Of a stretch of 64,000 nt of DNA, positions 38,481 to 46,411 are shown piece after piece; the stretch's first letter is position 1; each line of letters starts with the position of its first letter. This stretch comes from Mycobacterium syngnathidarum (GTDB lineage Bacteria; Actinomycetota; Actinomycetes; Mycobacteriales; Mycobacteriaceae), in the NCBI RefSeq assembly GCF_001942625.1, contig NZ_MLCL01000089.1:558001-622000 (forward strand), written 5' to 3'. Below the pieces are notes generated by a model that was not told where the DNA came from, did no database searches, and saw nothing but the letters and a program-made list of their open reading frames with translations. The translations under genes were made by a program, and so were the position numbers.

Positions 38481-40126
38481 TGCTCCGCCTTCTCTTCTAC
38501 CGCCGGCGCGTTGTCGTACCCCTGCAACACCCGCGCGGTCAGCTTCTCGAACTCATCGCCCCAACCGGAGTTGTCGGTACGGGCCAGCCCGCCCAGCTCG
38601 ACGTTCACCGTACCTGCAGCCCCAGGCTGGATCCGAACCCAGATCCGGCGCCTGCGCACCACCAGCGACACCAGCAACCCGGCCATCATCGACATCGCGA
38701 ACACCAGCACCCACACCTGGGCCGGGTCGTGCGAGACCTGCAGGTTGACGAACGGGACGGCACCGTCGAACCGGACTTTGGTGCCAGGCCCAGGACCGGG
38801 GTCGAGCCTCGTCTCTTCACCGGCCACCAGGTTCACCCGGGCCACCTTGTTCAGCTGCTTGCGATCGATCAACCGGGGATCGAGAGAGAACAGCGACTGC
38901 GGTCGGCCGGTGTCCAGGCCGGTGTCACCGCGGTAGATGTCGACCGCCACAGCCGGGTCGTCGAGCGCCGGGAACCTCGACGACAACAGCGTGCCCTCGA
39001 GCTCCTTCGTCGGCGCGAACAGGCCCTGGATCGCGATCTGGTGCTTGCGACGCTCGTCGGCGTCGGGATACGTGCCCGCCGGCGGGTCAATGCGCACGAC
39101 ACCGGAGGACAGCAAGGTCATCTGCTCCTCGGGGCGCCATTGGATGGTCTGACTGCGCTGCTGGCCATCGGGGAATGTCACGGTGAACGACGGCGCATAG
39201 CCGTGTCCCTGCAGATACACCCGGTCCCCGCCGATCCGCAGCGGATGGTTGACCTCCAGGCGGTAGGACCGCCAGGTGTTGGCGGCCAGATCTTCGCCGG
39301 ACTGGTAGTCGATGTCGGCGGCGAACGACAACGCCTGCCCGGTGGGCAGATAGTGCGCATCGAAGTCGTTGACGCGCAGACAGATCGGACTCAGCGAGGT
39401 GCCGTCGACCGTGTTGCCGGCCCGGAACGAGTCGAAGGCGGCCGGGGACGCGGTACAGAACCCGGGGCCGCCGTCGGCGATGACGATGACGTTGCCCTCG
39501 TAGCCGAACAACTTGCCGGCGGCCACCGCCACCAGCAGGCCCAGCAGCGAGAAGTGGAAAACGATGTTGCCGAACTCCCGCAGATAGCCCTTCTCCGCCG
39601 AGATCTCGGTGCCGGCGTCGGTCTGCCTGGTGACCGTGCGCCAGCCCTTGAGCCGACGGGCCACGGTCTCGGCGATCTCGCCGGCGTCGGCACTCACCCG
39701 CTCGGCATGGTGTTTCGGCAGCCGGCCCAGGTTGCGCGGCGCCGGCACGGGTACCGCCCGCAGGCTGCGGAAATGCTCGATCATCCGCGGTGTCAGGCAG
39801 CCCACCAGGGAAATGAACAGCAGCACGTAGATCGCGGTGAACCAGAAGCTGGAGAACACGTCGAACGCCTGCACCCGGTCCAGCCACGGTCCCAGCGTGG
39901 GATGGGCCGCCAGGTACTCGTCGACCTTGGATTCGTTGAGGCTGCGCTGCGGCAACAACGCGCCCGGGATCGCACCGAGCGCGAGCAGGAACAGCAGCAC
40001 CAGCGCGGTGCCCATCGAAGTCAGGGTGCGCCAGGTGTTGCGCATTACCGCGAGCAGACCCAAAACTGCCCCAAAACGCCGCTTTTTGGGCAGTTTTGGG
40101 TCTGCTCGCGAGTCGGAAGTGACCAT
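38477..40126 (-). CDS. resB: Cytochrome c biogenesis protein ResB (Ccs1)
   Basis: A 549-residue partner of CcsA. Three helices occur near the N-terminus (SMGTALVLLFLLALGAIPG near residue 37; WFTAIYVLLFISLVGCLTP near 93; IVFHFSLLGLLVAVAAGKL near 190). A large extracytoplasmic domain (210-480) and a last helix (VLVFAMSMMAGLLVSLVV near 487) follow, as usual in the family. It holds reduced apocytochrome or heme for CcsA. Its first 26 codons are unusual: codons 6-26 lie in a perfect 23-bp inverted repeat, giving the basic tail ADPKLPKKRRFG. The conserved part begins at NTWRTLTSMG (codon 29). The start may be at 40126 or at the ATG near 40045 (MRNTWRT). Equivalent to Rv0528. Confidence 0.9.
   Translation of the reverse strand: MVTSDSRADPKLPKKRRFGAVLGLLAVMRNTWRTLTSMGTALVLLFLLALGAIPGALLPQRSLNESKVDEYLAAHPTLGPWLDRVQAFDVFSSFWFTAIYVLLFISLVGCLTPRMIEHFRSLRAVPVPAPRNLGRLPKHHAERVSADAGEIAETVARRLKGWRTVTRQTDAGTEISAEKGYLREFGNIVFHFSLLGLLVAVAAGKLFGYEGNVIVIADGGPGFCTASPAAFDSFRAGNTVDGTSLSPICLRVNDFDAHYLPTGQALSFAADIDYQSGEDLAANTWRSYRLEVNHPLRIGGDRVYLQGHGYAPSFTVTFPDGQQRSQTIQWRPEEQMTLLSSGVVRIDPPAGTYPDADERRKHQIAIQGLFAPTKELEGTLLSSRFPALDDPAVAVDIYRGDTGLDTGRPQSLFSLDPRLIDRKQLNKVARVNLVAGEETRLDPGPGPGTKVRFDGAVPFVNLQVSHDPAQVWVLVFAMSMMAGLLVSLVVRRRRIWVRIQPGAAGTVNVELGGLARTDNSGWGDEFEKLTARVLQGYDNAPAVEEKAEQ
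40049..40110. repeat. Perfect 23-bp inverted repeat inside the resB 5' end
   Basis: Arms at 40049-40071 and 40088-40110 are exact reverse complements; the arm begins CGCGAGCAGACCCAAAACTG. The 16-base loop contains AAAA and TTTTT runs that extend pairing. It lies within resB codons 6-26 and just after the ccdA gene, so it resembles an interspersed palindromic element captured by the coding region. Confidence 0.9.
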
Positions 40127-40905
40127 CAGATCGGCAGCCTCACATCACTGACGAACGCGTCGCGCACCCACGACACGAAGTCGTTCCACAGCCCGGTGAC
40201 GAGTGCGGCACCCACCAGGATCAGCAGCACCCCGCCGAAGATCTGGATGGTCCGGGTGTGCCTGCGCAACCAGCCCAGACCCGTCACCGCCCGCGCCGAC
40301 CCCAGGGCCAGCAGCACGAACGGGATGCCCAGACCGAAGCAGTACGCCAGCACCAGCACCACCCCGCGCGCCACGGTGGCACCGTCGGTGGCCGAGGCCA
40401 CGGCGATCACCCCGGTCAGCGTCGGGCCCAGGCACGGCGTCCAGCCCAGCGCGAACACCCCGCCCAGCAGCGGCGCCCCCGCCATCGTCGACCACTGCCG
40501 CGGCGCGAACCGGGCCTGACGTTGCAGCGCCGGGATGAAGCCCACGAACACCAGGCCCATCACGATCGTGACCACACCGCCGATGCGTTGCAGCAGAACC
40601 TGATTGACGATCAGCGTGGTGGTCATCCCCAGCACTGCCACCGCGCCGAGCAGGAACACCACGGTGAACCCCGCGACGAACAACGCGGCCGCCCCGGCCA
40701 CGCGCAGGCGCGCGGTCTTGACGCCGATCACCCCCGAGGCGGCGTCGGACTCATCGACCCCGACCACCGCGGCCAGATAGGACAGGTAACCGGGCACCAG
40801 CGGCACCACGCACGGCGAGGCGAACGACACCAAACCGGCCAGCACGCTGACCCCCAGCGCCAGCAGCACCGGCCCGGCAGCGGCGATCTCGGAAAACCCG
40901 GTCAT
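40126..40905 (-). CDS. ccdA: Cytochrome c biogenesis thiol transporter CcdA
   Basis: A 259-residue membrane protein of the DsbD-beta/CcdA family, which passes electrons from cytosolic thioredoxin to extracytoplasmic thiol proteins that keep the apocytochrome c CxxCH site reduced. Six helices; the two redox Cys appear as FASPCVVPLVPGYLSYLA near residue 29 and GWTPCLGPTLTGVIAVA near 157, both in helices as usual. ATG at 40905 lies within the stop of the ResA-like gene (40902). Its stop overlaps the resB start by one base. Corresponds to Rv0527. Confidence 0.95.
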   Translation of the reverse strand: MTGFSEIAAAGPVLLALGVSVLAGLVSFASPCVVPLVPGYLSYLAAVVGVDESDAASGVIGVKTARLRVAGAAALFVAGFTVVFLLGAVAVLGMTTTLIVNQVLLQRIGGVVTIVMGLVFVGFIPALQRQARFAPRQWSTMAGAPLLGGVFALGWTPCLGPTLTGVIAVASATDGATVARGVVLVLAYCFGLGIPFVLLALGSARAVTGLGWLRRHTRTIQIFGGVLLILVGAALVTGLWNDFVSWVRDAFVSDVRLPI

Positions 40906-41525
40906 GGTTTGGGTGCCCCCGGCACGACACCCGACTCGGCCGCCAGGCGCTCCACCACCGGCTGCAGATCCTCGGCCAGCAGCTCCCGCAGGAACACCGC
41001 GGCCACCCGGTGCTGCCGGTCCAGCACCACCGTCGACGGGATCACCGTGGTCGGGTACTTGCCGCCGAACGCGATCATGGTCCGCATCGCCGGGTCGTAG
41101 ATGGACGGGAACGACACCTTGCGGTCGGTGACGAAATCGACTGCGGCATCACGATTGTTGTCCCGCACATCGATACCCAGAAACGCCACGCCCTTGTCAC
41201 GGGTCGCGTCGTACACCTGCTGCAGCTGACCGATCTCGGCCCGGCACGGCCCGCACCACTGGCCCCACACATTGATCACCACGACCTTGCCGGCGAAATC
41301 CTCCAGCGAGAGCGTCTTGTTCGGGTCGGTGAGTTCAGGTCCGCTCAGTTCGCCTGGGGTGCTGCGCTTTTCGGGTGGATCATAGAAGATGTCGGTCTTG
41401 CCGCCGGGAGCGACGAACTCGAAGGTGCCCCCCTGGGCGACCGCGTCGTCACCCGTTGAGCATGCGGTGAGCAGTACCAGCCCTGCCAGCACCGCCGCGC
41501 TCACCCGGGCGAGGGACGACCTCAT
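40902..41525 (-). CDS. ResA/TlpA-like thioredoxin lipoprotein (Rv0526-like)
   Basis: A 207-residue exported thiol-disulfide protein. Residues 1-22 form a signal peptide with lipobox LLTACS, so Cys22 should be lipidated. The thioredoxin fold includes the redox motif NVWGQWCGPCRAEIGQLQQV near residue 90 with WCGPC, and a cis-Pro in YPTTVIPSTVVLDRQHRV near 158. It receives electrons from CcdA and reduces apocytochrome c thiols before heme attachment. The stop overlaps the ccdA start by four bases. Equivalent to Rv0526. The Trp-Cys-Gly-Pro-Cys motif is thioredoxin-like rather than the WCEPC typical of Bacillus ResA. Confidence 0.93.
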   Translation of the reverse strand: MRSSLARVSAAVLAGLVLLTACSTGDDAVAQGGTFEFVAPGGKTDIFYDPPEKRSTPGELSGPELTDPNKTLSLEDFAGKVVVINVWGQWCGPCRAEIGQLQQVYDATRDKGVAFLGIDVRDNNRDAAVDFVTDRKVSFPSIYDPAMRTMIAFGGKYPTTVIPSTVVLDRQHRVAAVFLRELLAEDLQPVVERLAAESGVVPGAPKP

Positions 41526-42155
41526 TCAGATTCCCCAGGGCTCCGTGTAGCCCCATCGGATCAGGTTGTCGCCTTCGAAGGTGAACGACGTGATCGAGGA
41601 CAGATTGCACAACCGGCTGTGCGGCAACGGCAGATGGGCGAGCTTGCGCCCCGTCATCGCCCGGCGCAGCGTCTCGACCGGAAGCTGGTGGCTGACGCAC
41701 ACCGCCTCGTGCCCGGCTGCCTTCTCCCGGGCCCGGTGCATGGCCGCCATCATCCGGGGAGCGATCTCGTCGTACGGCTCACCCCAAGACGGCTTGGCGG
41801 GGTTGCGCAGCCGCGACCAGTTCCTCGGGTCGCGCAGGGCACCGTCGCCGGGTGCCACCCGCTCCCCCTCGAACATGTTCCACGACTCGATGAGACCGTC
41901 ATCGGTAAAGATCGGCAGCCCATGGCTTTCGGCGATCGGCGCGGCCGTTTCCTGCGCCCGCTCCAACGGTGAGGCCACCACGTGGACGACGTCACGGTCG
42001 GCCAGCCAATCGGCGGCGGCCCGCGCCTGAGCCTGGCCACGCTCGGACAGGTGATAACCGGGCAACCGGCCGTAGAGCACCTTTTCGGGATTGTGGACCT
42101 CGCCGTGGCGCATCACGTGGACCGTTGTCCGGACGGTCGACCCGCGTTCGGTCAT
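41526..42155 (-). CDS. Histidine phosphatase-family protein (Rv0525-like)
   Basis: A 209-residue phosphatase of the phosphoglycerate-mutase-like superfamily. The catalytic motif is [19 protein letters not shown] near residue 12 (RHG), then [20 protein letters not shown] near 60 and the second His in [15 protein letters not shown] near 152. The substrate is not set by these motifs; phosphatase, not mutase, is likely. It overlaps the hemL stop by four bases (42152-42155) and abuts the ResA-like gene, so it is inside the hemL-ccs operon. The same order (Rv0524-Rv0529) exists in M. tuberculosis. Confidence 0.9.
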   Translation of the reverse strand: MTERGSTVRTTVHVMRHGEVHNPEKVLYGRLPGYHLSERGQAQARAAADWLADRDVVHVVASPLERAQETAAPIAESHGLPIFTDDGLIESWNMFEGERVAPGDGALRDPRNWSRLRNPAKPSWGEPYDEIAPRMMAAMHRAREKAAGHEAVCVSHQLPVETLRRAMTGRKLAHLPLPHSRLCNLSSITSFTFEGDNLIRWGYTEPWGI

Positions 42156-43468
42156 GGCCGGGCCTCCGCGGCCGCCCGGGCCGCGCCGGGCAGCGCATCG
42201 GCGATACGGGAGAACGCCTCGTCATCCAAAGCCGCTGAGACGAACCAGGTTTCGAAGGCGCTGCACGGCGGATAAACCCCCGCCTCCAACAGCGCATGGA
42301 AGAACGGCGGGAATCGCCAGGTTTCGGTCGCCTTGGCCGCGGCGAAATCGTCGACCTGCTCGTCGGTGAAGAACACGCTGAGCATGTTGCCCGCGCGCTG
42401 CACGCGGTGGGCCACCCCGGCGTCGGTGAGCGCGCCGGTGAGCAGGCCCGCCAAGCGGTCGGCGTTGGCATCCAACCGGGCGTACGCGGCGTCGTCGGCG
42501 TGGCGCAACGTGGCCAGCCCGGCGGCCATCGCCACCGGGTTACCCGACAAGGTGCCGGCCTGGTAGACGGGCCCCAACGGGGCCAGCCGCCCCATCACCT
42601 CGGCACTGCCGCCGAACGCCGCGGCGGGCAGGCCACCGCTCATCACCTTGCCGAAGGTGAAGATGTCGGCGTCGACGGGATCCAGGCCATACCAACCGGC
42701 GCGGCTCACCCGGAAGCCCGTCATCACCTCGTCGAGGATCAACAGCGCGCCGTGGGCCGCGGTGATCCGGCGCAGCGCCGCGTTGAAACCGGGCAGCGGC
42801 GCCACCGTGCCCATGTTTCCCGGGCTGGCTTCGCTGATGACACAGGCAATCTCGTCACCGAACCGGCCGAAGACCTCTTCCAGCGCGGCAACGTTGTTGT
42901 ACGGCAGCACGATGGTGTCGGCCGCGGCGGCACCGGTGACACCGGGCGAGGACGGCAGACCCAGCGTGGCCACCCCCGAGCCGGCGTCGGCCAACAGCGC
43001 GTCGCTGTGCCCGTGGTAGCAGCCGGAGAACTTGATGATCTTGGCGCGGCCGGTGTAACCGCGGGCCAGCCGGATGGCGCTCATGGTGGCCTCGGTGCCG
43101 GAGTTCACCAGACGCAGCCGCTCGACGGGGGCGACGCGGTCGATGATCTCGGCGGCCAACTCGGTCTCCGAGGGGGTCGGGGCGCCGAAGCTCAGCCCGT
43201 CGGCTGCCACCTTCTGCACGGCCTCCACCACCGCCGGGTGCGCGTGACCCAGCAGCATCGGACCCCACGAGCAGACCAGGTCGACATACCGGTTGCCATC
43301 AGCGTCGGTGAGCCAGTAACCCTTGGCCGAGGTGATGAACCTGGGGGTGCCGCCGACAGAGTTGAAGGCACGCACCGGAGAGTTCACCCCACCGGGGATG
43401 ACTGCGCAGGCGTCGGCGAACAGTTCGGCCGATCGCGGAGTCTGCGTTTTGTCCACAGGCATGGCCAC
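42152..43468 (-). CDS. hemL: Glutamate-1-semialdehyde 2,1-aminomutase
   Basis: A 438-residue PLP enzyme that converts glutamate-1-semialdehyde to 5-aminolevulinate, the second step of the C5 heme pathway; HemA at 56434 makes its substrate. Landmarks: [18 protein letters not shown] near residue 24, [18 protein letters not shown] near 120 (PLP phosphate), [18 protein letters not shown] near 240, and the Schiff-base lysine in [20 protein letters not shown] near 271. Start ATG at 43468 or 43462 (two codons later). It leads the operon for cytochrome c maturation, tying heme supply to heme attachment. A short palindrome 29 bases upstream may be its operator. Confidence 0.96.
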   Translation of the reverse strand: MAMPVDKTQTPRSAELFADACAVIPGGVNSPVRAFNSVGGTPRFITSAKGYWLTDADGNRYVDLVCSWGPMLLGHAHPAVVEAVQKVAADGLSFGAPTPSETELAAEIIDRVAPVERLRLVNSGTEATMSAIRLARGYTGRAKIIKFSGCYHGHSDALLADAGSGVATLGLPSSPGVTGAAAADTIVLPYNNVAALEEVFGRFGDEIACVISEASPGNMGTVAPLPGFNAALRRITAAHGALLILDEVMTGFRVSRAGWYGLDPVDADIFTFGKVMSGGLPAAAFGGSAEVMGRLAPLGPVYQAGTLSGNPVAMAAGLATLRHADDAAYARLDANADRLAGLLTGALTDAGVAHRVQRAGNMLSVFFTDEQVDDFAAAKATETWRFPPFFHALLEAGVYPPCSAFETWFVSAALDDEAFSRIADALPGAARAAAEARP

Positions 43469-43496
43469 CAGTGTCCCAGCCGGTGCAAATCAATCA

Positions 43497-43511
43497 ACTA
43501 CAGGGTGTAGT
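43497..43511. promoter_or_regulatory. Perfect short palindrome upstream of hemL
   Basis: ACTACAGGGTGTAGT has 6-bp arms and a 3-base spacer and lies 29 bases before the hemL ATG and 9 bases past the Ddn-like gene's end. It could be a regulator site or part of a promoter; no regulator can be named. Confidence 0.4.
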
Positions 43512-43519
43512 GGGCGCGG

Positions 43520-43906
43520 TCACTCAGCGGGCGCCAGCGCGAACACCGGATGGTCGGCATCGTCGGGCAGGTCACGGAAGTAACCCTCCACCACCTTGCC
43601 GGCCAGCGGACGGTAGGCGGCGATGACCGGTGCCCGTTGCGCCACCGGAACCTCGGCCGCCAGGTAGCTCGATTTGCCCAACGTGACCCTCGGGTTGGCC
43701 CGGATGTTGCGCACCCATTCCGATTCGCCCCGGGTGGACACCAGGTACTTGACCCCGTCGACCTCGGGGACCACGACAGGAATCTGCTGGGGCTGTTTGC
43801 TGACCCGCGTGGTGACGGTCAGCGTCTGGCTGTGCCCGATGCCCGTGGCCATCGCGATCCGGTTGAACACCTTCTGAACGAACCACGGGGGCTTGAGGTA
43901 GGCCAT
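43520..43906 (-). CDS. Ddn-family deazaflavin oxidoreductase-like protein (Rv0523c-like)
   Basis: A 128-residue split-barrel protein of the F420/deazaflavin nitroreductase family. It keeps the fold pattern (VVVPEVDGVKYLVSTRGESEWVRNIRANPRVTLG), quoted here in pieces as VVVPEVDGVKYLVSTRGE and WVRNIRANPRVTL. It has LTVTTRVSKQPQQIPVVVP instead of the basic GRKTG loop, so F420 binding is doubtful. It may bind another cofactor or lipid. The ATG at 43906 gives a hydrophobic start, AYLKPPWFVQKVFNRIA. It lies upstream of hemL on the same strand (51 bases), possibly in the operon, and corresponds to Rv0523c. It is divergent from a second family member at 43964. Confidence 0.8.
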   Translation of the reverse strand: MAYLKPPWFVQKVFNRIAMATGIGHSQTLTVTTRVSKQPQQIPVVVPEVDGVKYLVSTRGESEWVRNIRANPRVTLGKSSYLAAEVPVAQRAPVIAAYRPLAGKVVEGYFRDLPDDADHPVFALAPAE

Positions 43907-43963
43907 GGCCCCAGTCTCGGCACATATCACCCACCGCGCCAGCCCAACGTCGCATCATTGGGC

Positions 43964-44344
43964 ATGCAACTCCCACAATGGCTGGCTCGGCTCAACAGGT
44001 ATGTCACCAACCCCATCCAGAAACTCTGGGCCGGATGGGCGCCCCTGTACGGCATCCTCGAACACGTCGGCCGCAAATCCGGCGGCCGCTACCGCACGCC
44101 GCTGTCGGTGTTCAGCACCGACGAGGGCGTCGCGATTCTGCTCACCTACGGCCCGAACCGGGACTGGCTCAAGAACATCACCGCAGCCGGCGGGGCCCAG
44201 ATGCGCAGGTGCGGCAGAACCATCCAGCTCACCGACCCGCGGGTGGTGTCCAAAGCCGAGGCGGCCGTTCATGTGAAGGGTCGGGTGCGTCGTGTCTTCG
44301 AGCGGGTGCCGGTCGAACAGGCGGTGCTGTTGCGGCGGGTCTGA
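43964..44344 (+). CDS. Ddn-family deazaflavin oxidoreductase-like protein, second copy
   Basis: A 126-residue protein of the same family as its divergent neighbour. LEHVGRKSGGRYRTPLSVFS at residues 30-49 is the F420-tail-binding loop with the basic Gly-Arg-Lys-Ser-Gly run. LTYGPNRDWLKNITAAGGA near 60 and RRCGRTIQLTDPRVV near 78 complete the fold. It starts with NRYVTNPIQKLWAG, an amphipathic segment. The gene pair diverges from a 57-base region, so they may share control. The enzyme probably uses F420, with quinone or nitro-type substrates; not provable here. It is followed by the remnant of another gene. Confidence 0.8.
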   Translation: MQLPQWLARLNRYVTNPIQKLWAGWAPLYGILEHVGRKSGGRYRTPLSVFSTDEGVAILLTYGPNRDWLKNITAAGGAQMRRCGRTIQLTDPRVVSKAEAAVHVKGRVRRVFERVPVEQAVLLRRV

Positions 44345-44472
44345 CCCACGGTGGCGTCGGCGAGGTGCTCGGCGTATCGCACCAGGCCGCGTTCCAGCGT
44401 TACGGCAAACGGGTACTCGCCTGGCACGGGCGCACCGGGGCCGAGGCGCCATCAGCTTGGACGCCTGACTGA
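44344..44472 (+). pseudogene. Remnant of an HTH-type protein, C-terminal end only
   Basis: A stretch in a frame different from the Ddn-like gene reads GGVGEVLGVSHQAAFQRYGK, which strongly resembles the recognition end of a small winged HTH protein (typically IGEVLGVSRQAAFQRFG), then a nondescript tail to a TGA at 44472. No start codon or N-terminal half is visible, so it appears to be the residue of a deleted gene fused behind the preceding one. This is a judgement from a recalled motif. Confidence 0.4.
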
Positions 44473-44481
44473 GGAGACCCC

Positions 44482-45984
44482 ATGACCGAGCTCCCACCTG
44501 CCGGTACGTCGTTGCGGGTGCTGGTCACCGGCGCCACCGGATACATCGGCGGCCGCCTGGCCCCTCGGCTGGTCGAAGCCGGGCACCGGGTACGGGCGAT
44601 GGCCCGCAATCCCGACAAGATCAGCGATGTGCCGTGGGCACAAGATGTGGAAGTCGTTCGCGGCGACCTCACCGACCCGGAAACGCTGACTGCCGCCTGT
44701 CGCGACATCGACATCGTCTACTACCTCGTGCACTCGATGACCGCCCGCAAAGACTTCATCGAATCCGAGCGCCGCAGCGCAGAAAACCTTGTTGGCGCCG
44801 CACGGCGAGCCGGCGTGCGACGCATCGTCTACCTCGGCGGCCTGCATCCGGAATCGGACCGGCTCTCGACGCATTTGCGATCCCGCAGCCAGGTCGGAGA
44901 GATCCTGGTGAAATCCGGTGTCCCGACTCTCGTCCTGCAAGCCGGGGTTGTGATCGGTTCCGGGTCAGCGTCGTTCGAGATGATCCGGCACCTGACCAAT
45001 CGGCTGCCGGTGATGACCACACCGCGCTGGGTCAACAATCGAATCCAGCCGATCGCGGTACGCGACGTGCTCCACTATCTACTCGAGGCCGCCACCGCTG
45101 AGATCCCGCACAGCCGCACCTACGACATCGGTGGCCCCGATATCTTGCGCTACGGCGAGATGATGCAGATCTACGCCGACGTCGCCGGCTTGGCTCGTCG
45201 CCGGATTCTCGTACTCCCTGTTCTCACACCAAAACTCGCCGGGCTGTGGATCGGATTGGTGACCCCCGTCCCGCCGCGGATCGGTCGCGCCCTGATCGAA
45301 TCCCTGAGCATCGACGCTGTCGCCGCCGAGCACGACATCGACTCGATCATCGCGAGGCCGCCCGGAGGCACGACCCGATATCGGGAGGCCGTCGCACTCG
45401 CACTACGGCGCATCAAGAACGGTGAAGTCGAAACCACCTGGGCCAATGCATCTTCCACTGGTGCACCGTCCGATCCGCTGCCCTCTGATCCCAGTTGGGC
45501 CGGCGACGCCATCTACACCGACGACCGCAGCATCGACTGCGCGGTATCGGTTGAGCAGGTGTGGCAGGTGGTCGAAGGTGTCGGCGGCGAGAACGGGTGG
45601 TACTCGTTTCCGCTTGCCTGGACAATCCGCGGCTGGCTGGACCGCCTCACTGGCGGGGTTGGCCTGACGCGTGGCCGCCGCCACCCCCACGTCCTGCACA
45701 CCGGAGACGCCCTGGACTTCTGGCGAGTCGAGAGAATCCGGCGACCGCTCCTGCTGAGGCTGCGGGCCGAGATGCGCACCCCCGGCGACGCCTGGCTCGA
45801 GTGGCGGCTCGAATCGCGCGGCACAGACCAGACCCGGCTGCACCAGCGTGCCATCTTCTTCCCGAAAGGTCTTGCCGGAAGAATCTATTGGAACGCACTC
45901 CTGCCCTTCCACGGCATCATCTTCACCGGCATGCTCAACAACATCGCCCTCGCCGCGCAAAGGGGCCCCAAGGACGGGCGATGA
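44482..45984 (+). CDS. Atypical SDR (NmrA-like) fused to DUF2867
   Basis: A 500-residue two-domain protein. Residues 10-260 are an NAD(P)-binding atypical SDR with GxxGxxG as VLVTGATGYIGGRLAPRLVE at residues 13-32, IVYYLVHSMTARKDF near 78, RRIVYLGGLHP near 113, and an internal RVDDIGGPDIL-like signature (YDIGGPDILRYGEM) near 215. Residues 345-500 are DUF2867, a SRPBCC-like ligand-binding domain (WVEGVGGENGWYSFPLAW near 367 in pieces). Such fusions occur across Actinobacteria; function unknown, probably redox or sterol/polyketide-type modification. ATG at 44482 with GAGGAGA 7-13 bases upstream. Confidence 0.85.
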   Translation: MTELPPAGTSLRVLVTGATGYIGGRLAPRLVEAGHRVRAMARNPDKISDVPWAQDVEVVRGDLTDPETLTAACRDIDIVYYLVHSMTARKDFIESERRSAENLVGAARRAGVRRIVYLGGLHPESDRLSTHLRSRSQVGEILVKSGVPTLVLQAGVVIGSGSASFEMIRHLTNRLPVMTTPRWVNNRIQPIAVRDVLHYLLEAATAEIPHSRTYDIGGPDILRYGEMMQIYADVAGLARRRILVLPVLTPKLAGLWIGLVTPVPPRIGRALIESLSIDAVAAEHDIDSIIARPPGGTTRYREAVALALRRIKNGEVETTWANASSTGAPSDPLPSDPSWAGDAIYTDDRSIDCAVSVEQVWQVVEGVGGENGWYSFPLAWTIRGWLDRLTGGVGLTRGRRHPHVLHTGDALDFWRVERIRRPLLLRLRAEMRTPGDAWLEWRLESRGTDQTRLHQRAIFFPKGLAGRIYWNALLPFHGIIFTGMLNNIALAAQRGPKDGR

Positions 45985-45987
45985 GCC

Positions 45988-46116
45988 TCACGGCGACGTT
46001 GCTCTGGCGCCGGCCGCATCCAGTCGACGATTCTGACGGATCACCACGCGTCGTAGACCGAGCAATACCGCGGCGGGCACCGCCATCAGCACGATGATCT
46101 GGACCATCTCACTCAT
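45988..46116 (-). CDS. Possible 42-residue membrane peptide
   Basis: A short ORF encoding a single predicted helix (MVQIIVLMAVPAAVLLGLRR) followed by a basic tail (VVIRQNRRLDAAG). There is no clear ribosome site, and it ends 4 bases from the convergent SDR gene's stop. Kept because its composition is membrane-like and it is the only candidate in a 427-base gap. Confidence 0.28.
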   Translation of the reverse strand: MSEMVQIIVLMAVPAAVLLGLRRVVIRQNRRLDAAGARATSP

Positions 46117-46411
46117 CGTGGCACCCGGGCAGAATCGGCGTTTCGTCTCGCATACCTGCCGGTCTACCCGGGCCGCGGGGCACTCGGCGACCATCTCAAC
46201 GGTTTCTTGACGGCGGACGCTCGAATCCTTACGGATCCGTGACCGTGCCTCGACCCGGGAGGCGCATGACGCTGAACCGTCAGCGGACCGGCAGATTCAG
46301 CAAACCAGCAAACCCCTGTTCACCTGGGAATTCAGCGTCTACAGTAGATAAGTCACTACTGCAGTCGGCAGCAGGGCGCGGTATCTTTCCAATCGGTGGC
46401 AGGAGGTCACC
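46117..46411. other. Gene-free region upstream of the MddA-like gene
   Basis: I see no convincing gene here. A small palindrome CAGTAG (46342-46347) and CTACTG (46356-46361) with an 8-base spacer, the -10-like TATCTT at 46382-46387, and the ribosome site AGGAGGT at 46401-46407 probably serve the gene at 46412. Confidence 0.45.

Noticed and set aside
42296..43510. 404-codon plus-strand frame over hemL
   Set aside because: Antisense to hemL.
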